Notes under the pieces: generated by a model
The model's input: only the letters and a program-made list of their open reading frames with translations
The model's database searches: none
What the model was told of the DNA's origin: nothing
Shown: positions 1 through 7,506 of the stretch, piece after piece
Position numbering within the stretch: position 1 is the stretch's first letter
Layout: the number at the start of each line of letters is the position of its first letter
Assembly (NCBI GenBank): GCA_963802215.1
Contig: CAWDHQ010000002.1
Span: forward strand, 186,001 to 250,000
From: SHZI01 sp963802215
GTDB lineage: Bacteria; Pseudomonadota; Gammaproteobacteria; Steroidobacterales; GCA-2729495
DNA length: 64,000 bases
Direction of reading: 5' to 3'
Position numbers and translations under genes: made by a program

Positions 1-773
1 ACGCCCCGCCAGGCGTAGAACGATTCCGCCGCCTGCTCGACCAGCATGCCCCAGCCCTGGGACACGCGGCCCGCGCCGTTCATCTTTGCCCAGGCGACGA
101 AGGGCGTTTCCTGCATGGCGTAGGACAGGTCGTAGCAGAGCGTCTCCGGGCCGAGGATCGAGGCGGGGAATGGCGGCATCTCGCCCTTCAGGCCGGCGGA
201 CGTGGCGTTGATCACCAGGTCGAAGCGCTGGCCGCCCAGTTCCTCGAACTGGCAGGCGTGGATCTTGCCGAGCATGCGGAAATCCCGCGCGAGTTCCTTC
301 GCACGGTCCAGCGTGCGATTGGCCACCATGATGTCCCGGGGATTCGTGTCGAAGAGCGCTGGCACGATGCCCCGGGTGGCGCCGCCGGCGCCCAGGATCA
401 GGATGCGCGTGCCGGCCAGCCGGGTGCGCAGGTTCTGGCGCAGGTCGTTCACCAGGCCCGTGCCGTCGGTGTTGTCGCCTTCCACGGCGCCGTCGGCGTG
501 GACGATCAGCGTGTTCACGGCGCCGGCCAGCTCGGCCCGGGACGTCAGCCGGGACGTCAATTTCACCACGTCGGTCTTATGGGGCACCGTGACGTTCAGG
601 CCCCGGTAACCCTCGGCGAACAGCTGCCGGACGCGGGTGGCCAGGTGCTCGGTCGGGATGTCGATGGCGTCGTAGGTGAGGTCTTGCCCGGTCGCTTCCG
701 CGAACAGGCGGTGGATCACGGGCGACTTGCTGTGGGAAATCGGGTGCCCGATGACCCCGTACCGGTCCGTCAT
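1..773 (-). CDS. aroE: Shikimate dehydrogenase, 3' end outside window
   Basis: NADP-dependent reduction of 3-dehydroshikimate to shikimate in the cytosolic aromatic amino-acid pathway. The protein opens with MTDRYGVIGHPISHSKSP, the family's substrate-binding N-terminus (SxS), followed by NVTVPHK with the catalytic lysine and NTDGTG. The nucleotide-binding glycine motif is ILGAGGATRG, then a NRT motif, then NATSAG. About 258 codons are visible and the reading frame runs off position 1, so roughly the last 15-20 residues are missing. ATG 773 is preferred over ATG 779 because it aligns with homologues and has GGGG about 7 nt upstream. The gene is divergent from tag. Confidence 0.95.
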   Translation of the reverse strand, partial: MTDRYGVIGHPISHSKSPVIHRLFAEATGQDLTYDAIDIPTEHLATRVRQLFAEGYRGLNVTVPHKTDVVKLTSRLTSRAELAGAVNTLIVHADGAVEGDNTDGTGLVNDLRQNLRTRLAGTRILILGAGGATRGIVPALFDTNPRDIMVANRTLDRAKELARDFRMLGKIHACQFEELGGQRFDLVINATSAGLKGEMPPFPASILGPETLCYDLSYAMQETPFVAWAKMNGAGRVSQGWGMLVEQAAESFYAWRG

Positions 774-915
774 GTGCATGCCCCGTAGCCCCGGATGGGG
801 GCTTATCTTTTTCCATAATGCTGCAGGCTGTCGAGGGGCGTTGGGCTATTTCCGGTTGATCCGACCAGAAAGTCGGCTCGCCGAAGCGGGCGGCGCTCCG
901 CTAAGGTTGGAACCC

Positions 916-1500
916 ATGGCCAAGACCCCTGTCCGCTGCCCCTGGTCCGAGGGTGTCAGCCCCGCCTACCTCGAGTACCACGACCGGGAGTGGGGCGTGC
1001 CGGTCCACGACGACCGGCGCCAGTTCGAGTTCCTGATCCTGGAAGGCGCCCAGGCCGGCCTGTCCTGGTCCACCGTCCTGCACCGGCGCGAGGGCTACCG
1101 GCGCGCCTTCGCGGATTTCGACCCCGTGAAGGTCGCCCGCTTCACCCCCGCCCGCATCGAGAAGCTGCTCCAGGACCCCGGCATCATCCGCAACCGTCTC
1201 AAGGTGGAGGCGACGGTCACGAACGCCCGGGCCTTCCTCGAGCTGGTCGCCAAGGAGGGCAGCTTCGATACCTACATCTGGGGCTTCACGGGTGGCAAGC
1301 CCGTGCGCAACAAGTGGCGCAGCCAGGCCGACGTGCCCGCCACCAGCCCGGTGTCGGATGCGCTGAGCAAGGACATGAAGAAGCGCGGCTTCCGCTTCGT
1401 GGGCAGCACCATCCTGTACGCCCACCTGCAGGCCACGGGCCTCGTCAACGATCACCTGGTGAGCTGTTTCCGGCACCGGGAGTGCGGGAACCCAGCCTGA
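916..1500 (+). CDS. tag: DNA-3-methyladenine glycosylase I
   Basis: Base-excision repair enzyme that removes 3-methyladenine from alkylated DNA. The 194-aa product matches the usual Tag length. It has the zinc-snap ligands of the family: C8 near the N-terminus, H22 in YHDREWGVP, and the C-terminal H180xxxC184. The catalytic region is LEGAQAGLSW, with E43 in the place of the Tag active-site glutamate. ATG 916 follows an AAGG-type ribosome site. An upstream in-frame extension to 676 is rejected because it overlaps divergent aroE and has no family counterpart. Confidence 0.96.
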   Translation: MAKTPVRCPWSEGVSPAYLEYHDREWGVPVHDDRRQFEFLILEGAQAGLSWSTVLHRREGYRRAFADFDPVKVARFTPARIEKLLQDPGIIRNRLKVEATVTNARAFLELVAKEGSFDTYIWGFTGGKPVRNKWRSQADVPATSPVSDALSKDMKKRGFRFVGSTILYAHLQATGLVNDHLVSCFRHRECGNPA

Positions 1501-1715
1501 GCCCGGTCATCACCACGGGGACCTGGAGGCTGGCAGCCCGGACTGAGGGCGGGGTGGAGGCGGTGCCGGAGCCTGCCGGATACTGAGGGGGCTCAGGGAG
1601 GGGGGTGGCCATCCGCAGCCTGCCCCGACACCGCTCCGTTTTTCTTTTCGTTGTCTTTCGCGGAAGGGATTCTGGCCGGCCTCTGTGACAGCCGTGTGTC
1701 GCGCGAGATCCCTGG

Positions 1716-1734
1716 GCAAGGAAAGTCTCCTTGC
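1716..1734. promoter_or_regulatory. Candidate operator/promoter of the VapBC-type pair
   Basis: GCAAGGA (1716-1722) and TCCTTGC (1728-1734) form a perfect inverted repeat with a 5-bp spacer. It directly abuts a possible -10 hexamer, TAGAGT (1735-1740). AbrB/MazE-type antitoxins normally autoregulate by binding such a palindrome over their own promoter. If TAGAGT is the -10, transcription would begin at or next to the ATG at 1747, giving a leaderless or nearly leaderless message. Confidence 0.5.
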
Positions 1735-1746
1735 TAGAGTAAGGAA

Positions 1747-2067
1747 ATGCCCCGGATCACGAGCAAGCTCCAGATCACCATCCCCAAGCTTCTGGCCGAA
1801 GAGGTCGGTCTGGGCCCGGGGGACGAGGTCGAGTTTCTGGCCGCGGGCGATGGCATTCGCATGGTGCCGGCAGGCAAGTCCCGGGTCGGTGGCTTGAGCA
1901 CGGCCGAGCGTTTGCGGCTCTTCCGGGCGGCCACCCAACGGCAGCAGGCCCGGGACAAGGCCCGGCCCCTCAAACGGGTCCAGGGCGAACGGGTCCAGGG
2001 CGAACGCGTCGAGGGCGGGCGCGGCTGGACGCGGGAGGAGCTCTACACCCGTGCCAAGCCTCGTTGA
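1747..2067 (+). CDS. AbrB/MazE-type antitoxin (SpoVT-AbrB fold)
   Basis: A 106-aa DNA-binding antitoxin. The N-terminal half is a swapped-hairpin AbrB domain (ITSKLQITIPKLLAEEVGLG, then PGDEVEFLAAGDGIRMVPA). The C-terminal tail is basic and presumably wraps the partner toxin. It contains a 15-bp tandem repeat (1975-2019) that encodes RVQGE, RVQGE and RVEGG. It overlaps the PIN-domain gene by 17 nt, so the two are co-translated. AAGGA lies only 2-3 nt before the ATG, unusually close. The antitoxin role is inferred from the fold plus the neighbour. Confidence 0.88.
   Translation: MPRITSKLQITIPKLLAEEVGLGPGDEVEFLAAGDGIRMVPAGKSRVGGLSTAERLRLFRAATQRQQARDKARPLKRVQGERVQGERVEGGRGWTREELYTRAKPR
1975..2019 (+). 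repeat. 15-bp tandem repeat, 3 units, inside the antitoxin gene
   Basis: Units lie at 1975-1989, 1990-2004 and 2005-2019. The first two are identical (CGGGTCCAGGGCGAA) and the third diverges. The unit length is a multiple of three, so copy-number change would lengthen or shorten the antitoxin tail without a frameshift. Confidence 0.9.
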
Positions 2068-2524
2068 TACCAACATCCTCGTGTACCGGGTCGATCCGCG
2101 GGATCCGGCCAAGCAGCGGCAGGCAACGGCGCTGCTGGAAGCGGGCATTGCGGACCGGTCCCTGGTCATGGCGCACCAGTCCGTCATCGAGTTCGTGGCG
2201 GTCGCCAGCCGCCCCCAGCGCGGAAAGGAAAATCCGCCGCTGTTGCCTCTCACCGAAGCCCTGGTCGAAGCCGAGCAGCTGATCGCCCAGTTCGACGTGC
2301 TGTACCCGACGCGAGACGTGCTGGTGACGGCCATGCGGGGCGCGGCCACTTACGGGTTGCCCTGGCTCGATGCGCAGATCTGGGCGACCGCTGAAGTCCA
2401 CGGGCTGCCGGAGATCCTGTCGGAGGATTCTCAGCACGGCCGCCACTACGGGCGGGTTCGGGCCCTGAATCCCTTCCTTGCGGCCACTCGTGTGCACGAA
2501 CTCCCGGCCCTCTACGAGGGCTGA
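2051..2524 (+). CDS. PIN-domain ribonuclease toxin (VapC family)
   Basis: A 157-aa PIN-domain protein, expected to be a Mg-dependent endoribonuclease neutralised by the upstream AbrB-type protein. The acidic active-site residues are in place: D6 in LVDTNIL, E47 in SVIEFVAV, D107 in WLDAQIWATA and D126 in ILSEDSQ. The start is GTG 2051, inside the last 17 nt of the antitoxin gene, which is typical translational coupling. The cellular RNA target cannot be told from sequence. Confidence 0.9.
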   Translation: MPSLVDTNILVYRVDPRDPAKQRQATALLEAGIADRSLVMAHQSVIEFVAVASRPQRGKENPPLLPLTEALVEAEQLIAQFDVLYPTRDVLVTAMRGAATYGLPWLDAQIWATAEVHGLPEILSEDSQHGRHYGRVRALNPFLAATRVHELPALYEG

Positions 2525-2537
2525 CCGGGGCCGGCTC

Positions 2538-3392
2538 CTACGCCGCCAGCGCCTGCTGCATGTTCGCGATGTCGACCTGGCTCAGGGCGACGAGATCCAT
2601 GAAGGACCCCTTGCCCAGGTTCACGCTGCCCAGCATGAACTCGGCGTTGGGGTGTTGCAGGCGCAGCTCCGGCTCCACTTCCAGCCGGTGCCGCAGCTTT
2701 GCCGCCGACAGCAGCCGGGTCAGGGGCTCCAGGTCGGCCGAGCCGCCGTCCAGAAGGTAGTCCTGGTTTTCCACGGCGTCGCAGATGCGCTGGGGAAGGC
2801 CCCAGGCCTCGAGGATCGCCTTGCCGATGATCGGCTGCCAGGTCTCGAGGGTGCCGGCGAAGGCCGGATCCTCGCGCAGGGTCGGGTCGTTGTGGTGGGC
2901 GTGCATGAGGATGTACAGGCGCCCGATCGAGTGCAGCAGCCCCGCCATCATGGCTTCATCGGGCTGTCGTCCGAAGGCCTGCTTGGCGACGGCGTAGCAG
3001 ATGGACGCCACGTCGTTGCTCGTCTTCCACACCTGCTCCAGGTCGGGGCGGATCGCGCCCAGCGAGCTGTCACGGCTGAGCTGGCGCAGGGCGAAGGCCG
3101 TGGCGACCGTCCTCACCAGGTTGAAGCCGAGCCGGTTCACGGCGTTGTTCAGGCTGGCGACCGGCGTGCCAGCCGGATTCATCGCCGCCGAGTTCGCCAT
3201 CTGCATGAACCGCGCGGAGAGCACCGGTTCCGAGGAGATGATGCCGACGATGTCCTTGATGGTCGTCTTGTCGCTTATCAGCGCGATCTGGAGCTGGCGA
3301 ACCACCTGGGGGAACGCCGGCAGGTCGAGCTCCGGCTTCAGGTTGGCCGCAAGCTGCTGCACGAACTGGAAAGTTCGGGAATCCGTCGCCAT
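2538..3392 (-). CDS. HDOD-domain signalling protein
   Basis: A 284-aa cytosolic protein made almost entirely of one HDOD domain, a metal-site-poor relative of HD phosphohydrolases used as a scaffold or output module in signalling. Recognisable segments are the N-terminal LPAFPQVVRQLQIAL, the helix IISSEPVLSARFMQMANSA, and HSIGRLYILMHAHH in the HD-like core. The start at ATG 3392 matches the domain boundary. Longer in-frame extensions have no family support. It lies 56 nt downstream of the protease gene on the same strand and could share its transcript. No effector domain is attached, so its input and output are unknown. Confidence 0.88.
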   Translation of the reverse strand: MATDSRTFQFVQQLAANLKPELDLPAFPQVVRQLQIALISDKTTIKDIVGIISSEPVLSARFMQMANSAAMNPAGTPVASLNNAVNRLGFNLVRTVATAFALRQLSRDSSLGAIRPDLEQVWKTSNDVASICYAVAKQAFGRQPDEAMMAGLLHSIGRLYILMHAHHNDPTLREDPAFAGTLETWQPIIGKAILEAWGLPQRICDAVENQDYLLDGGSADLEPLTRLLSAAKLRHRLEVEPELRLQHPNAEFMLGSVNLGKGSFMDLVALSQVDIANMQQALAA

Positions 3393-3448
3393 GATCTGCC
3401 GCCCCGAATGAACGCCGCTGCCCACGGAAATTATGGGCGCCGTTCGTG

Positions 3449-6400
3449 TCAGGGGGCGGTGATCTCGATCACGGTCTGGTCCTGGGCGGTGACGCCGTCC
3501 GTGTGGGTGATGAGACCCAGGTGCAGGCCGGACTCCAGGCCCTGCCAGCTCACCGACAAGGTCTCGTCCGTGCCCGCCGTCACGCTGGAGGGGGCGGCAA
3601 CCGTTGCATTGCCCCGCTCCGCGCCGACGGTCCACACGAACAGGCGGAAGGATGCCGTGCCGGCCGGCGCGTCGTAGCCGTGAACGTCCACGTAGTACTC
3701 GCCCGGCGCGACGAACTCGGCGCCCTCGGCGGGAATCACGTTGATGACCTCGTCGGACTCAAGCCCGGTGCTGGCCTCGGCGTCCTCCGTGCAGCTGCCG
3801 AAGCCCGGGCACGAGTAGAGGTAAAGGTCCAGGTCTGCCCCGGTGCTGCTGTTCTGGTTGAAGAGCGCCACCCGGAGGTAGCGGGTGCCTGCCGGGACCC
3901 TGAGCGGAATGCGGCGCACGTTGTCGGGGGGTGAGGCCGCCGTCGGCTGGACGAACTCGTATGCATCGTCCGGATCGTCCGCCACGCTGCCGGTGAGCAG
4001 GGACCGGATGTCGTCCGGCTGGCCCTGGCCGCTGGCCTCCAGGCCGCTCAGCACCGCCTCGAAGCTGCCGGAATAGCCGACCCGCACCGGCACGTCGACG
4101 TTGCCGGCGGCGCCGTCGCCCCGGACGACCACCGGCGCCGCGAAGGGCAGCGCGCGGATCGCCAGGGGCGAACGGACCACGGTGTCGGCGCCGGTCCACG
4201 TGAGCGCGCCGAACTGCCAGGCGTCGAGGGTGGTACCGTCGGTGGTGAAGCGGATCTGCACGTCGGCGCTCTCGCCGGCGCCGAGTGTGAGGACCGGGGG
4301 CGTCACGTCCACGTTGATCGTGGTGGGAGCCGTGACACTGGCCGTGAACTGGCCGGCGTCGCCCACGTTGGTCACCCGCCGCCGGACGACCTGGGAGCTG
4401 ACCAGCTCGCTGACGGCAATCGACGGCTGGTTGAGGTCGCTGCCGTTGGTGGGGAAACCGGCGGCCGCGAGAGCGGCGCAATCCACGGCGAGCCGGGCCT
4501 CGTCCCGCCCGCAGAGGAAGGCGTCGTAGTCGCTGGTGCCTGCGTCGTAGACGAGGCCCGGCTTCACGGCCCGGTTCGGTACCAGGTGCCCGCCGCCGAA
4601 ATCGAACGGGTCCGCCGCCGTGCTGTTGTCTTCCTTGCGGATATCCTGCCGCGCCGTCGTGACGAGCGCCGACTTGAGGGCCGCGGGGCTCCAGTCCGGG
4701 TGCGCCTCCTTGAGCAGCGCGGCGACGCCGGCCACGTGGGGCACCGCCATGGACGTGCCCGACAGGTACTGGAACCGCTCGCCGCGGACGTTGTTGGCCA
4801 CGTCCGGCGTGTGGCCCGCGAGGATGTCCACGCCCGGCGCGGTCACGTCGGGCTTCAGCACGTTGGGCTCGACGGTGCTCGGCCCACGGGACGAGAAGCC
4901 CTGCATCTCGTTGCCCTGGTCACGGACGGTCAGGAAAAAGCGGCTGTCCAGGGTGACCTCCACCGGATCGTCGGCCACGAGCCGGTCGCGCAGCAGCTGC
5001 CCGTCGGCCTGGCCGATCATCAGGGCCGGAATCCTCACGGAGTCCGGCGCGACGGTCATGACGATGGGCTCTCCCTGGTCGCTGAAGACCACCACCGCCT
5101 CGGCGCCGGCGGCCTGGGCATTGCGAATCTTCTCCTCGAACGTGCAGCCGCCCCGCTGGACGAGGGCGATCTGGCCGTTGACCTCGTCCGTGTTCACGAG
5201 GCTCTCGCAGCCGTCGAAGGTGGTGCCGGCGATACCGTCGAAGCTGCCCACGACGTTGTCGTCCGCGACGATCAGGCGCAGGGTCAGCGGGCCCACGTTC
5301 TGGAGCCGCGGCGTGAAGGCAGCCTCCACCGCCGGGTAGTCCTTCTTCACCGAGGCCGGGCTGTTGACCCGGATCGCGGCCCGGAACCGGTCGCCGCGGC
5401 GGCTGGAAGCCCCGACGGCCAGGACCCAGGGCGCCGCGGCCGGGGAGTTTATCGAGCCTGGCACCGGACCTTCATTGCCCGCCGCCGCGACCGTCAGCAC
5501 CCCCGCGTCGGCGGCCGCGAGCAGAGCCAGATCGTCGGCGTCGTCGATGCCGTCATCGCTGCCGACGGAATAATTGATGATGTCCACGCCGTCGGCCACC
5601 GCGTCCTCGATGGCGCGCGCCAGGTCCGCCGTGCTGCAGGTGCCCCGCGCCGCGCCGGGCTCGAGCCAGCAGGCCTTGTAGACGGCGATCCGTGCGCGCG
5701 GTGCCATCCCGTTGATCCGGGCGACCGGGTTGCCCGCCAGCGTCGCCTGGACGAAGTTGCCGGCGGCGGTGGTGGCGATGTGGGTGCCGTGCCCGTCCGC
5801 ATCCCGGGGCGAGATGAACTCGTTCGGGTCCAGGTCGTATTCCTCGAGGAAGCCGTCGATGTAGTAGCGGGCCCCGATCAGCTTGTTGTTGCAGTAGGTG
5901 GCGGAGAACCGGTCGCCGGCCTCGCACTCGCCCTGCCAGCCGGGCAGCGGGCTGTAGACGAGGCTGTCGGCCCTGCTCCTGAAGCGCTTGCAGAGCCAGA
6001 GGCCCAGCAACGACGACTGGCCCCACTCGGACCGGCAGAGCCGCGGTCGCTTCGCGGGCTCCCTGTCGCTGAGGCTCGGGTGACCCGGTGCTATGCCGCT
6101 GTCGATGACGCCGATGACGATGTCCTCGCCCCGCAGCCCCAGTTCCCGGCGCAATCCGCCTTTCGTCGCGGTGAGCCCGAGGAATCCCGCGCTGTCGTTG
6201 GTCTCGACGAACTTGGGCCGGTCCTCCCAGACCTGGCGGACGTCCTTCCGGGCCCCGAGCTTCCGGGCCTGGGCCGGCGTCAGGCGCGCGGCGAACCCGT
6301 TGAGCGCGTAGCGGTAGCTGTAGAGCTTCTCGTTGCCGGCGCCAACCGAGTCGAGCGCGGCGTCGTGCCGGGCGGTGAGGCGATCCGCGTAGCGGCGGAC

Positions 6401-6775
6401 GGACGGCGCGCCCGCATCGAAACGTCGCCGGCGGCCATCACCCCATCGCGGGGCGGCGCCCCGCGATGGGGTGATGGCCCGCGCCTGGCGCCTGCCGGTC
6501 CCCGGGGCGACCGGAGCGCCGGCAGCCTCACCGGCGGCGAGCCCGGCGTCCTGGCGGATACCGGGCTCGCCGAGCGCCGCCGGCTCCCGGAACTGGATGA
6601 TGTAGACGCGGGTGGACTGGTCCCCGGCGTCCGCCGCCATCGGCCGCAGGCGGACACCCGCGGTGGCCCGTTCGCCGGCAACCGGGGCCGGTCCGGCACT
6701 GACCGGCCGTGCCGGCGCCAGGCCCAGGGCCAGTCCCAGCAGGATCAGCAATTGGAATGGGGAAAAGGATCGCAC
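3449..6775 (-). CDS. Secreted subtilisin-like serine protease (S8) with PA domain
   Basis: A 1108-aa exported protease. A signal peptide (about residues 1-27, ending VSAG) is followed by an inhibitor-I9-like propeptide (YIIQFREPAAL to about 190). The S8 catalytic domain has D225 in GVIDSGI, H329 in DGHGTHIA, the oxyanion N434 in AAGNEGP and S675 in LSGTSMAVPHVAGVAAL. A protease-associated domain (about 520-610) is inserted between oxyanion Asn and Ser, as in plant-type and C5a-like subtilases. The C-terminus holds a fibronectin-III-like domain and a beta-sandwich resembling pre-peptidase C-terminal domains. A 47-bp palindrome in the propeptide region is translated in frame (residues 99-115). 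Confidence 0.93.
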   Translation of the reverse strand: MRSFSPFQLLILLGLALGLAPARPVSAGPAPVAGERATAGVRLRPMAADAGDQSTRVYIIQFREPAALGEPGIRQDAGLAAGEAAGAPVAPGTGRRQARAITPSRGAAPRWGDGRRRRFDAGAPSVRRYADRLTARHDAALDSVGAGNEKLYSYRYALNGFAARLTPAQARKLGARKDVRQVWEDRPKFVETNDSAGFLGLTATKGGLRRELGLRGEDIVIGVIDSGIAPGHPSLSDREPAKRPRLCRSEWGQSSLLGLWLCKRFRSRADSLVYSPLPGWQGECEAGDRFSATYCNNKLIGARYYIDGFLEEYDLDPNEFISPRDADGHGTHIATTAAGNFVQATLAGNPVARINGMAPRARIAVYKACWLEPGAARGTCSTADLARAIEDAVADGVDIINYSVGSDDGIDDADDLALLAAADAGVLTVAAAGNEGPVPGSINSPAAAPWVLAVGASSRRGDRFRAAIRVNSPASVKKDYPAVEAAFTPRLQNVGPLTLRLIVADDNVVGSFDGIAGTTFDGCESLVNTDEVNGQIALVQRGGCTFEEKIRNAQAAGAEAVVVFSDQGEPIVMTVAPDSVRIPALMIGQADGQLLRDRLVADDPVEVTLDSRFFLTVRDQGNEMQGFSSRGPSTVEPNVLKPDVTAPGVDILAGHTPDVANNVRGERFQYLSGTSMAVPHVAGVAALLKEAHPDWSPAALKSALVTTARQDIRKEDNSTAADPFDFGGGHLVPNRAVKPGLVYDAGTSDYDAFLCGRDEARLAVDCAALAAAGFPTNGSDLNQPSIAVSELVSSQVVRRRVTNVGDAGQFTASVTAPTTINVDVTPPVLTLGAGESADVQIRFTTDGTTLDAWQFGALTWTGADTVVRSPLAIRALPFAAPVVVRGDGAAGNVDVPVRVGYSGSFEAVLSGLEASGQGQPDDIRSLLTGSVADDPDDAYEFVQPTAASPPDNVRRIPLRVPAGTRYLRVALFNQNSSTGADLDLYLYSCPGFGSCTEDAEASTGLESDEVINVIPAEGAEFVAPGEYYVDVHGYDAPAGTASFRLFVWTVGAERGNATVAAPSSVTAGTDETLSVSWQGLESGLHLGLITHTDGVTAQDQTVIEITAP
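6433..6479. repeat. 47-bp near-perfect palindrome inside the protease gene
   Basis: Arms of 23 nt (6433-6455 and 6457-6479) pair perfectly around a single central base. The core of each arm is ATCACCCCATCGCGGGGC. It is translated in the protease frame as residues 99-115, between the signal peptide and the propeptide core. No second copy of this sequence was noticed in the window. Confidence 0.93.
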
Positions 6776-6915
6776 CCTGGGGTCCGTCGTTTCTTATTCT
6801 GCGGCAGAGGCTTAGCCGATTTTGTTAAGTGGGAAGGGTAGCACAGGCGGCGAGACCGGAAGAAGTTGCCTGAGTATCTACATCATGTAGACAGCGTTTC
6901 AACACAACCTCGGCG

Positions 6916-7485
6916 TCAGCGGGCCCGGACTAGCCGTCCCGAGGCCGCGTCCCGGATCTCCGTGGGCCCTGCCGCCCCCCCTGTCGCGCCGCCGACCACC
7001 AGGTCCAGCCGCCTGCCGAAACGCAGCTGGGCGCCCAGCGCCGAACGGGCCGGCGGCTTGCCGCGCCGGTTGGCGCTGGTGGAGACCAGGGGCAGCCCGG
7101 ATGCCATACAGAGTCCCGCGGCCACCGGGTGCCGGGTCACGCGCACGGCGACCGTCGGCCGCCCGCCCGTGATCCAGTCCGGCGTCAGCGGACCCGCGGT
7201 GACCAGCCAGGTTACCGGGCCGGACTGGGGCGCGGAGAGCTGGCGAACTTCCCGGGCCGTCGGTGCGATCCAGTCCGTGAGCTGCTCGAAGCTGGCGGCG
7301 ATGAGGATCAGGCCGGCCGACACGGGCCTCTGCTTCAGCTCGAGCAGGTGGCGCACCGCCGGTCCATCGTCGGGACGGCAGCCCAGTCCGTACACGCCCT
7401 CGGTGGGATAGGCAATGACGCCGCCGGCGTGGAGCACGGCAGCGGCGTGGCGGAGACGGGGAGCCAGGAAGCCTGGAACGGGCAC
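6916..7485 (-). CDS. tsaC: Threonylcarbamoyl-AMP synthase (Sua5/YciO/YrdC family)
   Basis: Makes threonylcarbamoyl-AMP from threonine, bicarbonate and ATP for the universal t6A37 modification of ANN-decoding tRNAs. At 189 aa it is the short TsaC form without the Sua5 C-terminal domain. Diagnostic segments are GGVIAYPTEGVYGLGC, LKQRP (KRP-type motif), GPVTWLV and LPLVSTSANRRGKPP. It sits 21 nt downstream of topA on the same strand, and the aroE-tsaC-topA neighbourhood is typical of gammaproteobacteria. Confidence 0.95.
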   Translation of the reverse strand: MPVPGFLAPRLRHAAAVLHAGGVIAYPTEGVYGLGCRPDDGPAVRHLLELKQRPVSAGLILIAASFEQLTDWIAPTAREVRQLSAPQSGPVTWLVTAGPLTPDWITGGRPTVAVRVTRHPVAAGLCMASGLPLVSTSANRRGKPPARSALGAQLRFGRRLDLVVGGATGGAAGPTEIRDAASGRLVRAR

Positions 7486-7506
7486 GTGCCGGGCTCGAAG
7501 AGCGCC

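Noticed and set aside
1975..2019. CRISPR-like repeat
   Set aside because: Units are directly tandem without spacers and encode protein in frame.
4586..6841. 751-aa plus-strand open frame opposite the subtilase
   Set aside because: Antisense shadow of the protease gene; low-complexity composition, no motif, and it runs through the protease start.
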